64,000 nucleotides of DNA, taken from NCBI GenBank assembly GCA_963843685.1, contig CAWJLO010000010.1, positions 682,001-746,000 of the forward strand. Reading direction: 5' to 3'. Numbering within the stretch: position 1 is the first letter of the stretch; each line of letters opens with the position of its first letter. The notes beneath the pieces are model-generated. The model did no database searches, was not told the origin of the DNA, and worked only from the letters and a program-made list of their open reading frames with translations. Made by a program: the position numbers and the translations under genes. Source of the stretch: DASQHL01 sp963843685 (GTDB lineage Bacteria > Chloroflexota > Dehalococcoidia > DSTF01 > JACRBR01). Shown in pieces: positions 53,604 to 63,560 of this stretch.

Positions 53604-54758
53604 ATGAAACGATTGTTCATCCCGTTGCTGACGGGATTGGTGACAGGCGCGGCGATCGTCGGCGGCGTGGTCTGGGCGCGAGACAGCGGCGGCGGCTCGA
53701 ATCCGTCGGCCGTGGCGAACCCGACGGCGACGGCGCAGAGCGCGACGAACACGAGCGCCAACACGAACACGACGTCCGGTTCGAGCGGGGCGCTGACGAC
53801 GACGGACGACTTTACGGCGCTCTACGCGAAGGCGCGGCCGTCGATCGTCGAGATCACGACGGGGGGATCGGCGAGCAGCGACCCGTTTCAACCTGGCCAG
53901 GCGCAGGGGCTGGGGTCGGGCATCGTGCTGGACACGGATGGGCATATCCTCACGAACTACCACGTCGTGAACGGATTCCAGACCGTAACGGTCACCTTCG
54001 AAGATGGCTCGTCGGCGAGCGCGGACGTGGTGGGGACCGACCCGGGCGATGACGTCGCGCTGGTGAAGGTGAGCGCTGACGCGAGCGAGCTGCACCCGGC
54101 GACGCTGGGCGATTCCGACGCCGTCAAGGTCGGGCAGGTCGTGGCGGCGATCGGCAATCCGTTCGGGCTGGACGGCACGTTCACCACGGGCGTGATCAGC
54201 GGGCTCGACCGGACGCTCACGTCGAGCAGCGACGGCAGGCCGATCCGCGGGCTGCTGCAGACGGACGCGGCGGTGAACCCCGGCAACTCCGGCGGGGCGC
54301 TGTTCAACACGGCGGGCGAAGTGATCGGCATCAACACCGCGATCGAGAACCCTGGTGGCAGCTCCTTCGCGGGGGTGGCCTACGCGGTGCCGATCAACAC
54401 GCCGAAGCACTTCATGACGCAGTTGACGAGCGGCCAGACGATTACGCACGCCCGGCTCGGTATCTCCGGCCGGACGGTGACGCCGGACGACGCGAAGACG
54501 CTCGGCATCGACCACGGCGTGCTGGTGGCGTCGGTGCAGAGCGGCAGCTCGGCCGACAAGGCGGGGCTGCAGTCTCCGTCCAACGGTTCCGGTGACGTGA
54601 TCACGGCGATCGACGGGAAGCCGATGGCGACGTTCGACGACCTGGCGAACTACATCGACACGAAGAACGTCGGCGACAAGGTGACGATCACGGTGCACCG
54701 CGACGGCAAGGACATCCAGCTGACGGCCACGTTGGAGAGCTGGGACAGCTCGGCGTGA
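53604..54758 (+). CDS. HtrA/DegP-type trypsin-like serine protease with PDZ domain
   Basis: 384 residues. An N-terminal membrane anchor (LFIPLLTGLVTGAAIVGGVVWA) is followed by an Asn/Thr/Ser linker and the protease domain with triad His in TNYHVVNGFQTV, Asp in DDVALVKVSAD, Ser in NPGNSGGALFN. A PDZ domain (ARLGISGRTVTPDD...SPSNGSGDVITAIDGKPMATFDDLANYI) completes it. It handles misfolded envelope proteins outside the membrane. AGAGGTATCTC precedes ATG 53604. It is convergent with leuD, with a shared terminator. Confidence 0.93.
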   Translation: MKRLFIPLLTGLVTGAAIVGGVVWARDSGGGSNPSAVANPTATAQSATNTSANTNTTSGSSGALTTTDDFTALYAKARPSIVEITTGGSASSDPFQPGQAQGLGSGIVLDTDGHILTNYHVVNGFQTVTVTFEDGSSASADVVGTDPGDDVALVKVSADASELHPATLGDSDAVKVGQVVAAIGNPFGLDGTFTTGVISGLDRTLTSSSDGRPIRGLLQTDAAVNPGNSGGALFNTAGEVIGINTAIENPGGSSFAGVAYAVPINTPKHFMTQLTSGQTITHARLGISGRTVTPDDAKTLGIDHGVLVASVQSGSSADKAGLQSPSNGSGDVITAIDGKPMATFDDLANYIDTKNVGDKVTITVHRDGKDIQLTATLESWDSSA

Positions 54759-54803
54759 ACGGCGAATCGTAGCTCAGGACCCTCCTCCTGGGTGACCGAA
54801 GAG

Positions 54804-54836
54804 CGAACAGGGCCGGCGAATCGCCGGCCCTGTTCG
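54804..54836. terminator. Bidirectional terminator between htrA-like gene and leuD
   Basis: A long near-perfect inverted repeat (CGAACAGGGCCGGCGA / TCGCCGGCCCTGTTCG) separates the two convergent genes and should end both transcripts. Confidence 0.75.
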
Positions 54837-54855
54837 TGCTCGTCTTCGCGCGCTC

Positions 54856-55452
54856 TCAGCCGGAAGTCACGGGCTTCAGGTCGGAGCGATGCTCTTCGAA
54901 CGCGGCGACGTCCGGCTCGTATTCCAGCGTCATCGCGATGTCGTCCAGGCCACGGAGGAGGCGGTACTTCTTGAAGGGGTCGATGTCGAAGTGGCGCTGC
55001 CACGATCCGTCGGCGACGCTCACCGTCTGGGAGGGGAGGTCGACGATGATCTCGGAGTTCGGCAGCTCTTCCGCGCGAGCCATCAGATAGTCGATGTCCG
55101 CCTCCGGCAGCTCGATGGTGAGCAGGCCACCCTGGAAGCAGTTGTTCTTGAAGATATCGGCGAACGATGAGCCAACGAGCGCCTGTACGCCGAGCCCTTC
55201 GAGCGCCCAGACAGCGTGCTCGCGACTGGAGCCAGATCCGAAGTTCTGGCGGGTGAGCATGATGGTCGCGCCGTCGTAGGCGTGATTGTTCAGCACGAAG
55301 TCGGGATCAGCGCGCCAGGCCTCGAAGGCGAACGGGCCGTAGCCGGTGCGCTCGATGCGCTTGAGGTAGCGGGCGGGGATGATCTGGTCCGTATCCACGT
55401 TCGCGCGGTCGAGCGGGATCGTCTTGCCGCGCACGGTGCGCACCTGTCGCAT
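54856..55452 (-). CDS. leuD: 3-isopropylmalate dehydratase small subunit LeuD
   Basis: 198 residues, normal for LeuD. Seen are PLDRANVDTDQIIPARYLKRIERTGYG, FGSGSSREHAVWALEGLGVQALVGSSFADIFKNNCFQ and LPEADID. With LeuC it isomerises 2-isopropylmalate to 3-isopropylmalate. It is the last gene of the leftward ilvB-ilvN-ilvC-leuA-leuC-leuD operon and starts at the base where leuC stops. Confidence 0.96.
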   Translation of the reverse strand: MRQVRTVRGKTIPLDRANVDTDQIIPARYLKRIERTGYGPFAFEAWRADPDFVLNNHAYDGATIMLTRQNFGSGSSREHAVWALEGLGVQALVGSSFADIFKNNCFQGGLLTIELPEADIDYLMARAEELPNSEIIVDLPSQTVSVADGSWQRHFDIDPFKKYRLLRGLDDIAMTLEYEPDVAAFEEHRSDLKPVTSG

Positions 55453-56915
55453 TACAGCACCTCCCTGACGTCAACGAAGTGGCCGGCGATGCCGGCAGCG
55501 GCGGCCATCTCGGGGCTGACGAGGTGCGTGCGTCCGCCTGGGCCCTGGCGGCCTTCAAAGTTTCGGTTCGACGTGGAGGCGCAGCGCTCGCCGGGCAACA
55601 AGATGTCGGGGTTCATGCCGAGGCACATCGAGCAGCCGGCGTCGCGCCACTCGAAGCCGGCGGCGGTGAAGACGGCGTCGAGGCCCTCCTTCTCCGCCTG
55701 CAGCTTCACGAGGCCGGAGCCGGGCACGACGATGCCTTTCACGCCGGCGGCCAGGTGCTTGCCGGCGACGACCTTCGCCGCCGCACGGAGATCTTCGATG
55801 CGGCCGTTGGTACACGAGCCGAGAAAGACCTTGTCGATGGCGATCTGGCGGATGGGAGTGCCGGCCTTCAGGTCCTGGTAGGTGAGCGAGCGCTTTGCGG
55901 ACTCCCTGAGGGCCGGCGGCAGCGTGTCCGGATCGGGGACGCGGTCGTTGACGGTGACGCTCTGCGCGGGATTGGTGCCCCAGGTGACGTAGGGGACGAG
56001 CTGCGACCCGTCGAGGACGACCTCGGCGTCGAACGCGGCGTCATCGTCGCCGGGGAGCTGCGCCCAGGACTCGACGGCGCGCTCCCACTGTTCGCCCTTC
56101 GGCACGTGCGGTCGGCCGCGCATATACTCGAAGGTCGTCTCATCAGGGGCGACGAGCCCGGCGCGGGCGCCACCCTCTATCGACATGTTGCAGATCGTCA
56201 TCCGGCCCTCCATCGTGAGGTTGCGGATGACTTCGCCGCGGTACTCGATGACGTGGCCGATGCCGCCGTTGACGCCGATCCGGTTGATGATGCCGAGGAT
56301 GACGTCCTTGGCCGTCACGCCGGGCCCGAGCTTGCCCGTCACCTCCACCGACATCGTCTTGGGCCGTGCCTGACGGAGCGTCTGCGTCGCAAGGACATGC
56401 TCGACTTCGGACGTGCCGATGCCGAACGCCAGCGCGCCGAACGCGCCATGCGTCGACGTGTGGCTGTCGCCGCAGACGATGGTCATGCCCGGCTGAGTGA
56501 GCCCCTGTTCGGGGCCGATGATGTGGACGATGCCCTGACGGCGGTCGCGGACGTCGAACATCGGCACGCCGAACTCCTCGCAGTTCGTGCGGAGCGTTTG
56601 CACCTGCTGCGTGGAGAGGGGATCGGGCCACGGCTTGTCTCGGTCGACGGTCGGGACGTTGTGGTCGACCGTCGCGAGGGTGAGCTCCGGCCGACGCACC
56701 TTGCGGCCGGCCAGCCGGAGGCCCTCGAACGCCTGCGGCGACGTGACCTCGTGCACCAGGTGCAGGTCGATGTACAGGAGGTCCGAGCGTTCGCCGAGCA
56801 TCTCTTCCTGCTCCGCCTGGCCGCCTTCAGCGAGGGCCGCGCGCCGCGCTCGCTCCTGCAGGGGGCTATCGACGACGTGCGCGTCCCAGATCTTCTCCGA
56901 CAGTGTCCTGCCCAT
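55452..56915 (-). CDS. leuC: 3-isopropylmalate dehydratase large subunit LeuC
   Basis: 487 residues. The three Fe-S Cys lie in IDKVFLGSCTNGRIEDLRA and CSMCLGMNPDILLPGERC; other family blocks are CGDSHTSTHGAFGALAFGIGTSEVEHVLATQTL and LYIDLHLVHEVTSPQAFEGLR. An insertion of about 20 residues (RARRAALAEGGQAEQEEM) separates the N-terminal WDAHVV from LYIDLHL, unusual for LeuC. ATG 56915 is favoured by GAGGAGAC upstream; the frame extends to 56927. Operon: between leuA and leuD. Confidence 0.95.
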   Translation of the reverse strand: MGRTLSEKIWDAHVVDSPLQERARRAALAEGGQAEQEEMLGERSDLLYIDLHLVHEVTSPQAFEGLRLAGRKVRRPELTLATVDHNVPTVDRDKPWPDPLSTQQVQTLRTNCEEFGVPMFDVRDRRQGIVHIIGPEQGLTQPGMTIVCGDSHTSTHGAFGALAFGIGTSEVEHVLATQTLRQARPKTMSVEVTGKLGPGVTAKDVILGIINRIGVNGGIGHVIEYRGEVIRNLTMEGRMTICNMSIEGGARAGLVAPDETTFEYMRGRPHVPKGEQWERAVESWAQLPGDDDAAFDAEVVLDGSQLVPYVTWGTNPAQSVTVNDRVPDPDTLPPALRESAKRSLTYQDLKAGTPIRQIAIDKVFLGSCTNGRIEDLRAAAKVVAGKHLAAGVKGIVVPGSGLVKLQAEKEGLDAVFTAAGFEWRDAGCSMCLGMNPDILLPGERCASTSNRNFEGRQGPGGRTHLVSPEMAAAAGIAGHFVDVREVL

Positions 56916-56942
56916 GTGTCTCCTCAACGCCCCAACGATCCG

Positions 56943-58490
56943 CTACGGGTTCGTCCTCACCTCGGTGTCCTGCCGCCGCTCCACGGACAGCATCCGGTTC
57001 AGCGCGTTCATGTACGCCTTGGCGGAGGCGACGATGATGTCCGTATCGGCGCCGCGCCCAACGAACGAGCGGCCGGCGCCCTGCACGCGAATCGTCACCT
57101 CGCCCTGCGCATCGATGCCCTCAGTGACGCTCTTGACGGAGAACTCCGTCAGCTCGTTCGGGATATCGATGATGCGGTTGATGGCGCGATACACGGCGTC
57201 GACGGGGCCGGTGCCGATGGCGGCGTCGGCGCGGATCGAGCCGTCCGGCGCGATCAGCCGCACGGTCGCGGTCGGTGACGCGTGGTCGCCGCAGGAGACC
57301 TGCACGAAGTCGAGGCGATAGATCTCGGCCGTCGTGCGGAGCTTGTCGGCGACGATGGCCTCGAGGTCGCGGTCGTCGATCTCGGCCTTCTTGTCGGCCA
57401 GCTCCTTGAACGCCATGAAGGCGCGGGACAGCTCCTCTTCGGTCAGCTCGTATCCCAGCTCTTCGAGCCGCGACTTGAAGCCGTGTCGGCCGGACACCTT
57501 GCCGAGCACGATCTCGGCGCCGCCGGACGGCCAGCCGATGTCTTTCGCGTCCATGATCTCGTATGTCTCGCGCATCTTCAGGATGCCGTCCTGGTGGATG
57601 CCTGACTGGTGGCGGAACGCGTTGGCGCCGACGATGGCCTTGTTCGGCTGCAGGCTCATGCCGGTGAGATCGGAGACGAGCCGGCTCGTGCGGTACAGCT
57701 CCGAGGTCTTGATGTTCGTCTCGAGGTTGAAGAAGTCGCGGCGCGTCTTGATCGCCATCACGACCTCTTCGAGCGAGGCGTTGCCGGCCCGCTCGCCGAT
57801 GCCGTTGATGCACGTCTCGATCTGGCGGGCGCCGGCCTGTACGGCCGTCAGCGAGTTGGCGACCGCGAGGCCGAGGTCGTTGTGGCAGTGGACGGAGATG
57901 CGCGCCTTGTGGATGTTCGGCACGTTCTCGAAGATGTCCTTAATGAATTCGGCGAACTCCTCCGGGATGGTGTAGCCGACGGTGTCCGGGATGTTCACTG
58001 TCGTCGCGCCGGCGGCGATGCACTGTTCCAGCATCCAGTAGACGTACTTGCGTTCGGAGCGGGTGGCGTCCATCGGGCTGAACTCGACGTCGCCGCAGTA
58101 GCCGGCGGCGCGCGCGACCATTGTGCGGGCCATCTCCAGCACCGTCTCCTTGTCCTTGGAGAGCTGGTGGGCGATGTGGATATCGGAGCTCGAGAGGAAG
58201 ACGTGGATGCGGGGCTGCGCGCCCACCTTCACTGCGTCCCAGCAAGCATCGACGGCGCCGGCGTCCGCATGGGCGAGACCGGCGATCTGGCTGTTGCGGA
58301 TCTCCTTCGCGATCGTCTGCACGGCGTCGAAGTCGCCGGGCGAGGTCTTGGGGAACCCTGCCTCGATGATGTCCACGCCCAGCTTCTCGAGCTGGCGGGC
58401 GATCTCGATCTTGTCGGCGGTTGTCAGCGCGACGCCGGGCGACTGCTCGCCGTCGCGCAGTGTCGTGTCGAAAATGATGACCTTGTCCAT
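56943..58490 (-). CDS. leuA: 2-isopropylmalate synthase LeuA
   Basis: 515 residues, full length. The catalytic TIM barrel has IIFDTTLRDGEQSPGVALTTADK, HVFLSSSDIHIAHQLSKDKE, VHCHNDLGLAVANSLTAVQAGARQIE and GANAFRHQSGIHQDGILK; the C-terminal regulatory domain for leucine inhibition runs from about residue 370 (VSCGDHASPTATVRLIAPDG). It condenses acetyl-CoA with 2-oxoisovalerate. CGGAGGAGAC precedes ATG 58490. It lies downstream of a 197-base spacer after ilvC. Confidence 0.96.
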   Translation of the reverse strand: MDKVIIFDTTLRDGEQSPGVALTTADKIEIARQLEKLGVDIIEAGFPKTSPGDFDAVQTIAKEIRNSQIAGLAHADAGAVDACWDAVKVGAQPRIHVFLSSSDIHIAHQLSKDKETVLEMARTMVARAAGYCGDVEFSPMDATRSERKYVYWMLEQCIAAGATTVNIPDTVGYTIPEEFAEFIKDIFENVPNIHKARISVHCHNDLGLAVANSLTAVQAGARQIETCINGIGERAGNASLEEVVMAIKTRRDFFNLETNIKTSELYRTSRLVSDLTGMSLQPNKAIVGANAFRHQSGIHQDGILKMRETYEIMDAKDIGWPSGGAEIVLGKVSGRHGFKSRLEELGYELTEEELSRAFMAFKELADKKAEIDDRDLEAIVADKLRTTAEIYRLDFVQVSCGDHASPTATVRLIAPDGSIRADAAIGTGPVDAVYRAINRIIDIPNELTEFSVKSVTEGIDAQGEVTIRVQGAGRSFVGRGADTDIIVASAKAYMNALNRMLSVERRQDTEVRTNP

Positions 58491-58542
58491 GTCTCCTCCG
58501 TTGGGTAGCGCGCGGTGGTCGGCGGCGCGGGTCTGATCTCGG

Positions 58543-58590
58543 TTCGCCTACGTGGCCCTCCGACCGCTCATGCGATCGAGGGCCGGCGAA
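58543..58590 (-). promoter_or_regulatory. Intercistronic hairpin between ilvC and leuA
   Basis: On the minus strand TTCGCC + GGCCCTC pairs with GAGGGCC + GGCGAA (bulge ACGTA, 17-base loop). No T-run follows, so this is unlikely to be a simple terminator. It may mark an mRNA processing or stability site inside the operon. Confidence 0.35.
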
Positions 58591-58687
58591 GTGTGAGCCG
58601 CGCGATGTTGGAGCTCATGGCCGCCCCGGTGTGCATTCGCAGATCCTTCGTTGTCTTCACCCCGCCACTTCGGCGGATTGAACTTTC

Positions 58688-59686
58688 TCAGCGGCTCTTC
58701 TTCAGCCAGGCCATCATCTTGCGCAGCTCCGCGCCGACCTCCTCGATGGGGTGGGCGGCGTTGATGCGGCGCAGGGCGTTGAAGCTCGGGCGGCCGGCCT
58801 GGTTCTCCAGGATCCACTCACGAGCGAAGGTGCCGTCCTGGATCTGGCCGAGCACGCGCTTCATGTTCTCCTTTACGTGCGCGTCTACAACCACCGGGCC
58901 ACGCGTGTAGTCGCCGTACTCGGCGGTGTCGCTGATCGAGTAGCGCATGTAGCCCATGCCGCCCTCGTACATGAGGTCGACGATGAGCTTGAGCTCGTGC
59001 ATGCACTCGAAGTAGGCCAACTCCGGCTGGTATCCGGCCTCGACGAGCGTTTCGAACGCGCTCTTGACGAGCGAGGTTACGCCGCCGCAGAGGACGCTCT
59101 GCTCGCCGAAGAGGTCGGTCTCCGTCTCCTCCTTGAACGTCGTCTCCAGCACACCGCTGCGGGTGGCGCCGATGCCCTTCGCGTAGGCGAGGGCGATCTG
59201 GCGGGCGGACTCCGTCGCGTTCTGGTGCACGGCGAAGAGCGCGGGGACGCCGCCGCCCTCCGTGTACACGCGGCGGACGAGATGGCCCGGGCCCTTCGGC
59301 GCGACCATGGTCACGTCGACGTCGTCGGGGGCGTGCACCTGGTCGAAGTGGACGTTGAAGCCGTGCGCCCACATCACCATGTTGCCGGGCTTGAGCCCGT
59401 CGACGATGTGGCCGTAGTAGACGTCGCGGGCCACCTGGTCCGGCGTGAGGATCATGATGATGTCGGCCTGCTCGGCGACCTCGCGCACGGAACCGACGCG
59501 CAGGCCGGACTCCTCGACGGCCTTCCACGACTTTGAGCCGGGGTAGAGGCCGACGATGACGTCGCAGCCACTGTCCTTCAGGTTGAGTGCGTGGGCGTGG
59601 CCCTGGCTGCCGAATCCGATCACGCCGATCGTCTTGCCCTTGAGGACGGAGAGGTCGGCGTCCTTGTCGTAGTACATCTGAGGCAT
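58688..59686 (-). CDS. ilvC: Ketol-acid reductoisomerase IlvC
   Basis: 332 residues, class I length. The NADPH motif GVIGFGSQGHAHALNLKDSGCDV is at about residues 18-40. Metal-site and knotted-domain blocks follow: DQVARDVYYGHIVDGLKPGNMVMWAHGFNVHF, VAPKGPGHLVRRVY, ETDLFGEQSVLCGGVTSLVKSAFETLVEAGYQPELAYFECMHELKLIVDLMYEGG. It converts acetolactate to dihydroxy-isovalerate. AGGAAC precedes ATG 59686. Same operon as ilvN. Confidence 0.97.
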   Translation of the reverse strand: MPQMYYDKDADLSVLKGKTIGVIGFGSQGHAHALNLKDSGCDVIVGLYPGSKSWKAVEESGLRVGSVREVAEQADIIMILTPDQVARDVYYGHIVDGLKPGNMVMWAHGFNVHFDQVHAPDDVDVTMVAPKGPGHLVRRVYTEGGGVPALFAVHQNATESARQIALAYAKGIGATRSGVLETTFKEETETDLFGEQSVLCGGVTSLVKSAFETLVEAGYQPELAYFECMHELKLIVDLMYEGGMGYMRYSISDTAEYGDYTRGPVVVDAHVKENMKRVLGQIQDGTFAREWILENQAGRPSFNALRRINAAHPIEEVGAELRKMMAWLKKSR

Positions 59687-59746
59687 GCTCTGTGTGTTCC
59701 TATCCGTTGTGTTCGCGCCCGCGAAGCTGTCCTGTTTCGTCCCGCC

Positions 59747-60318
59747 TCAGATGAGGCTTCCCACCTTCGGCTTGCCTTCGCCGGCCGAGCGGTGCTTGTG
59801 TGCATCCAGATCCTGGGCCACGATCGTCGAACTGGTTCCGCCGCCGCGCGTCATGGCGACGCGGCCCGTGCGCACGAGCTCCTTGAGCCCGAACGGCATC
59901 AACATGCCGACGAGCGCATCGATCTTGTCCTCCGTGCCGGTGGTCTCGATCACCAACGCGTCCGCCGCGACGTCGACGACCTTCGCGCGGAAGACGTCCA
60001 CGATCTCGATGATGGCGCTGCGGTTCTCCTTCGTCGTCGCCACCTTGATCAGCGCGAGCTCGCGCGCGACGGTCTGTTCGTCCGTGACGTCGGTGATCTT
60101 GACGACCTCGATCACCTTGTAGAGCTGCTTCGTCACCTGCTCGATGTCGTGCGCGGCGCCGTCAACAGTGAACGTCATGCGCGACAGGCCCGGCACCTCG
60201 CTGTGGCCGACCGTGAGGCTTTCGATGTTGAAGGCGCGCTGGCGCCACTTGCTGGCGATCTTGTTGAGCACGCCGGGGCGGTTCTGCACCAGGGCGACGA
60301 TCGTGTGGAATCGCTGGC

Positions 60319-60322
<4 letters not shown>
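59747..60322 (-). CDS. ilvN: Acetolactate synthase small (regulatory) subunit IlvN
   Basis: 191 residues. The ACT domain is at the N-terminus (FHTIVALVQNRPGVLNKIASKWRQRAFNIESLTVGHSEV), followed by the ALS_ss_C domain. It conveys valine/leucine feedback to IlvB. ATG 60322 overlaps the ilvB stop (ATGA), so they are coupled. The order ilvB-ilvN-ilvC is typical. Confidence 0.95.
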
Positions 60323-62019
<1,697 letters not shown>

Positions 62020-62038
62020 GTTGATGCTTCTCCTGTCC

Positions 62039-62059
62039 GCCCCGCCATCCATGCGGGGC
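62039..62059 (-). promoter_or_regulatory. GC hairpin just upstream of the ilvB ribosome binding site
   Basis: A 7-bp perfect stem (GCCCCGC / GCGGGGC, 7-base loop) on the minus strand ends a few bases before the ilvB Shine-Dalgarno. It could influence translation start; this is unproven. Confidence 0.4.
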
Positions 62060-62305
62060 CGCTGTCTCGTGTCGGTGTGGTCTCGTCCCCTTCGCGCCCG
62101 CGCGGTTGCGGTGGAGGGGACGCTACAGCGCGAGGCCCGGAAGCAGGTCGAGCGTGAGCAGCCGACCCGATACCGGGAACGCGGGCCGGACTACGACGCG
62201 GCCGCGGCTCATCCGCCGGGAGCGGACTGCCGGGGCCGATTGGACCTCCGTCGGAGAAGCTGTGCGGTGTCCCATGTGCTCCAATACTCGGCGTTGCGCG
62301 GGTAC

Positions 62306-62335
62306 AAAAAAACCCGACCCACAAAGGGACGGGTT
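62306..62335 (-). terminator. T-box leader terminator
   Basis: On the minus strand AACCCG-U-CCC / GGG-U-CGGGTT forms a stem (loop TTTGT) followed by seven T residues. It overlaps the 3' side of the T-box antiterminator, as in transcriptional T-box leaders. Read-through allows ilvB transcription. Confidence 0.85.
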
Positions 62336-62543
62336 CATGGCCCGCGGTGCCACCCTTCTTCAGGTGTCTTGCGACACCCGCTCTCGGAGCGGTGTAACGG
62401 CCGCGACCCGGCCGGGGCTGGCGTTCCAGCGTCACCCCGACGGCTCCACGCTGAGTTCGGTCCGCACTCGCCGCCGGTCTCGCACCATCACCGGCTCGCT
62501 AGGGCTGTGTCTGAACCTACTGCCGCGCTTCAGCGCCTGTTCG
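62306..62543 (-). ncRNA. T-box leader of the ilvB-leuD operon
   Basis: The conserved 14-base T-box AGGGTGGCACCGCG is at 62356-62343 on the minus strand, followed by the intrinsic terminator. Upstream is a Stem I with the AG-bulge/distal-loop block AGCGAGCCGG...GGTG...ACCGG and the specifier region CCGAACTCAGCG. The best specifier register is CTC (Leu, 62455-62453), preceded by GAA and followed by A, spaced from GAGC as in glyQS leaders. A UCA (Ser) register one base later is the alternative. In a T-box, uncharged tRNA pairs with the specifier and the UGGN bulge, favouring read-through. Here N is C, which would pair with a G73 discriminator, unlike ordinary tRNA-Leu (A73). Confidence 0.88.
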
Positions 62544-62549
62544 ACGGGG

Positions 62550-62579
62550 AGTATACGGGGACATAAGCGGGGGTGTCAA
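62550..62579 (-). promoter_or_regulatory. Consensus sigma-70 promoter of the ilv-leu operon
   Basis: A perfect -35 TTGACA (62579-62574) and a near-perfect -10 TATACT (62555-62550) are separated by 18 bases. Transcription should start near 62543, giving a leader of about 520 bases before ilvB. Confidence 0.85.
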
Positions 62580-62599
62580 ACGGAGGTCGGGATAGGAGA

Positions 62600-63270
62600 T
62601 AAGGCCTCGGAAATGTTTCCCCCTCCCCGCTGGCGATGTCCGCTCGGCTTGGGGCGGCGACGGCTTGATGTGTCCTGCTGATTCCAGAGCGCTGGGTTAC
62701 GGAGGTGTGTTTGTAAAGTGCTGAGGTTGGTCTGAAGAGAATAGAACAGTGCAATATGTGGATTGTGCTTGCAGCAAGTGTGCTGTGGCGTCGGCCAGGC
62801 AATCGTGCTGGACGGGTGGGAAGCATCGCGGCAAGTCAGAATCGATGCGGGGTTCTCGCACTTACGTGAGACGTGCGCGCTAGTTCGAGGTGGTGGCGAG
62901 TGATACGACCTCAAGACAACGGGTTACCTTACTTGGTATGTGGGTTGGATAATTGCTTGGCTTCTGATGCTGGGGAAGATAGAGGGAGTTGGTTAAGTGC
63001 TAGAAGGTCTGATAAGATGGGCTAGAAACAGTTGACGAGTTCCGCGAAATGTCTCCCCCCCGGCTCGAGCGCGCTAGGCTTGGGGCCTCGCGCGCACTAG
63101 CGAGAGCTTGCGGAACAAGTACGGACGCCCGGTTGGAAAGTGCCTCCCCCTCGCTGCCGAGGGCCGGTCGGCGACGCCACGGCTATAGGCGAGCGCAAAC
63201 GTCTGCCCCGTCTGCTGTGGGGACGGTCGTCTTGGCTCAGCTAGTGAAAGAGTCTCTCCCCTCGGCTGAG
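62600..63270. repeat. Degenerate interspersed repeat, four copies
   Basis: Two clear copies share GAAATGTyTCCCCC then CGCTnGGCTTGGGGC: 62609-62654 and 63046-63086. Two weaker copies start GAAAGTGCCTCCCCC (63136) and GAAAGAGTCTCTCCCCT (63246). They resemble degenerate intergenic palindromic elements. No gene is supported in this stretch; frames at 63049-63441 translate only the repeat and show no domain. Confidence 0.45.
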
Positions 63271-63399
63271 CGCTGGACGTGCTGTCTGAACTACCGATGG
63301 CGCGTGTATATCTTTCACGCATGCGGCCGATATGCCACGCCGACCTCGGCGGAACGGTCCAAGGCGATACTGTGGCCAGCGGATAGCTTCATCCCAAGC

Positions 63400-63560
63400 G
63401 CAAAGAAAGAAAGCTATGAGATAAGAAAAAATATGGGATAGAAAGAAAGAGAAGAAGAGACTAGGATAGATGAAGAAGAAGAAAAGAAAAAAAGATGTAG
63501 AAGAATATAATCATCCTAAAGAGAGATATAGAAGAAAGTAAGAGAGTGTGACTGACTATG
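63400..63560. repeat. Purine-rich low-complexity tract
   Basis: A run of about 150 bases made mostly of A and G (GAAGAAGAAAAGAAAAAAAG-like) with composition unlike the rest of the window. Probably low-quality or misassembled contig-end sequence; no function is claimed. Confidence 0.6.

Noticed and set aside
63049..63441. 130-residue open frame near the window end
   Set aside because: It only translates the degenerate repeats and shows no domain or ribosome binding site.
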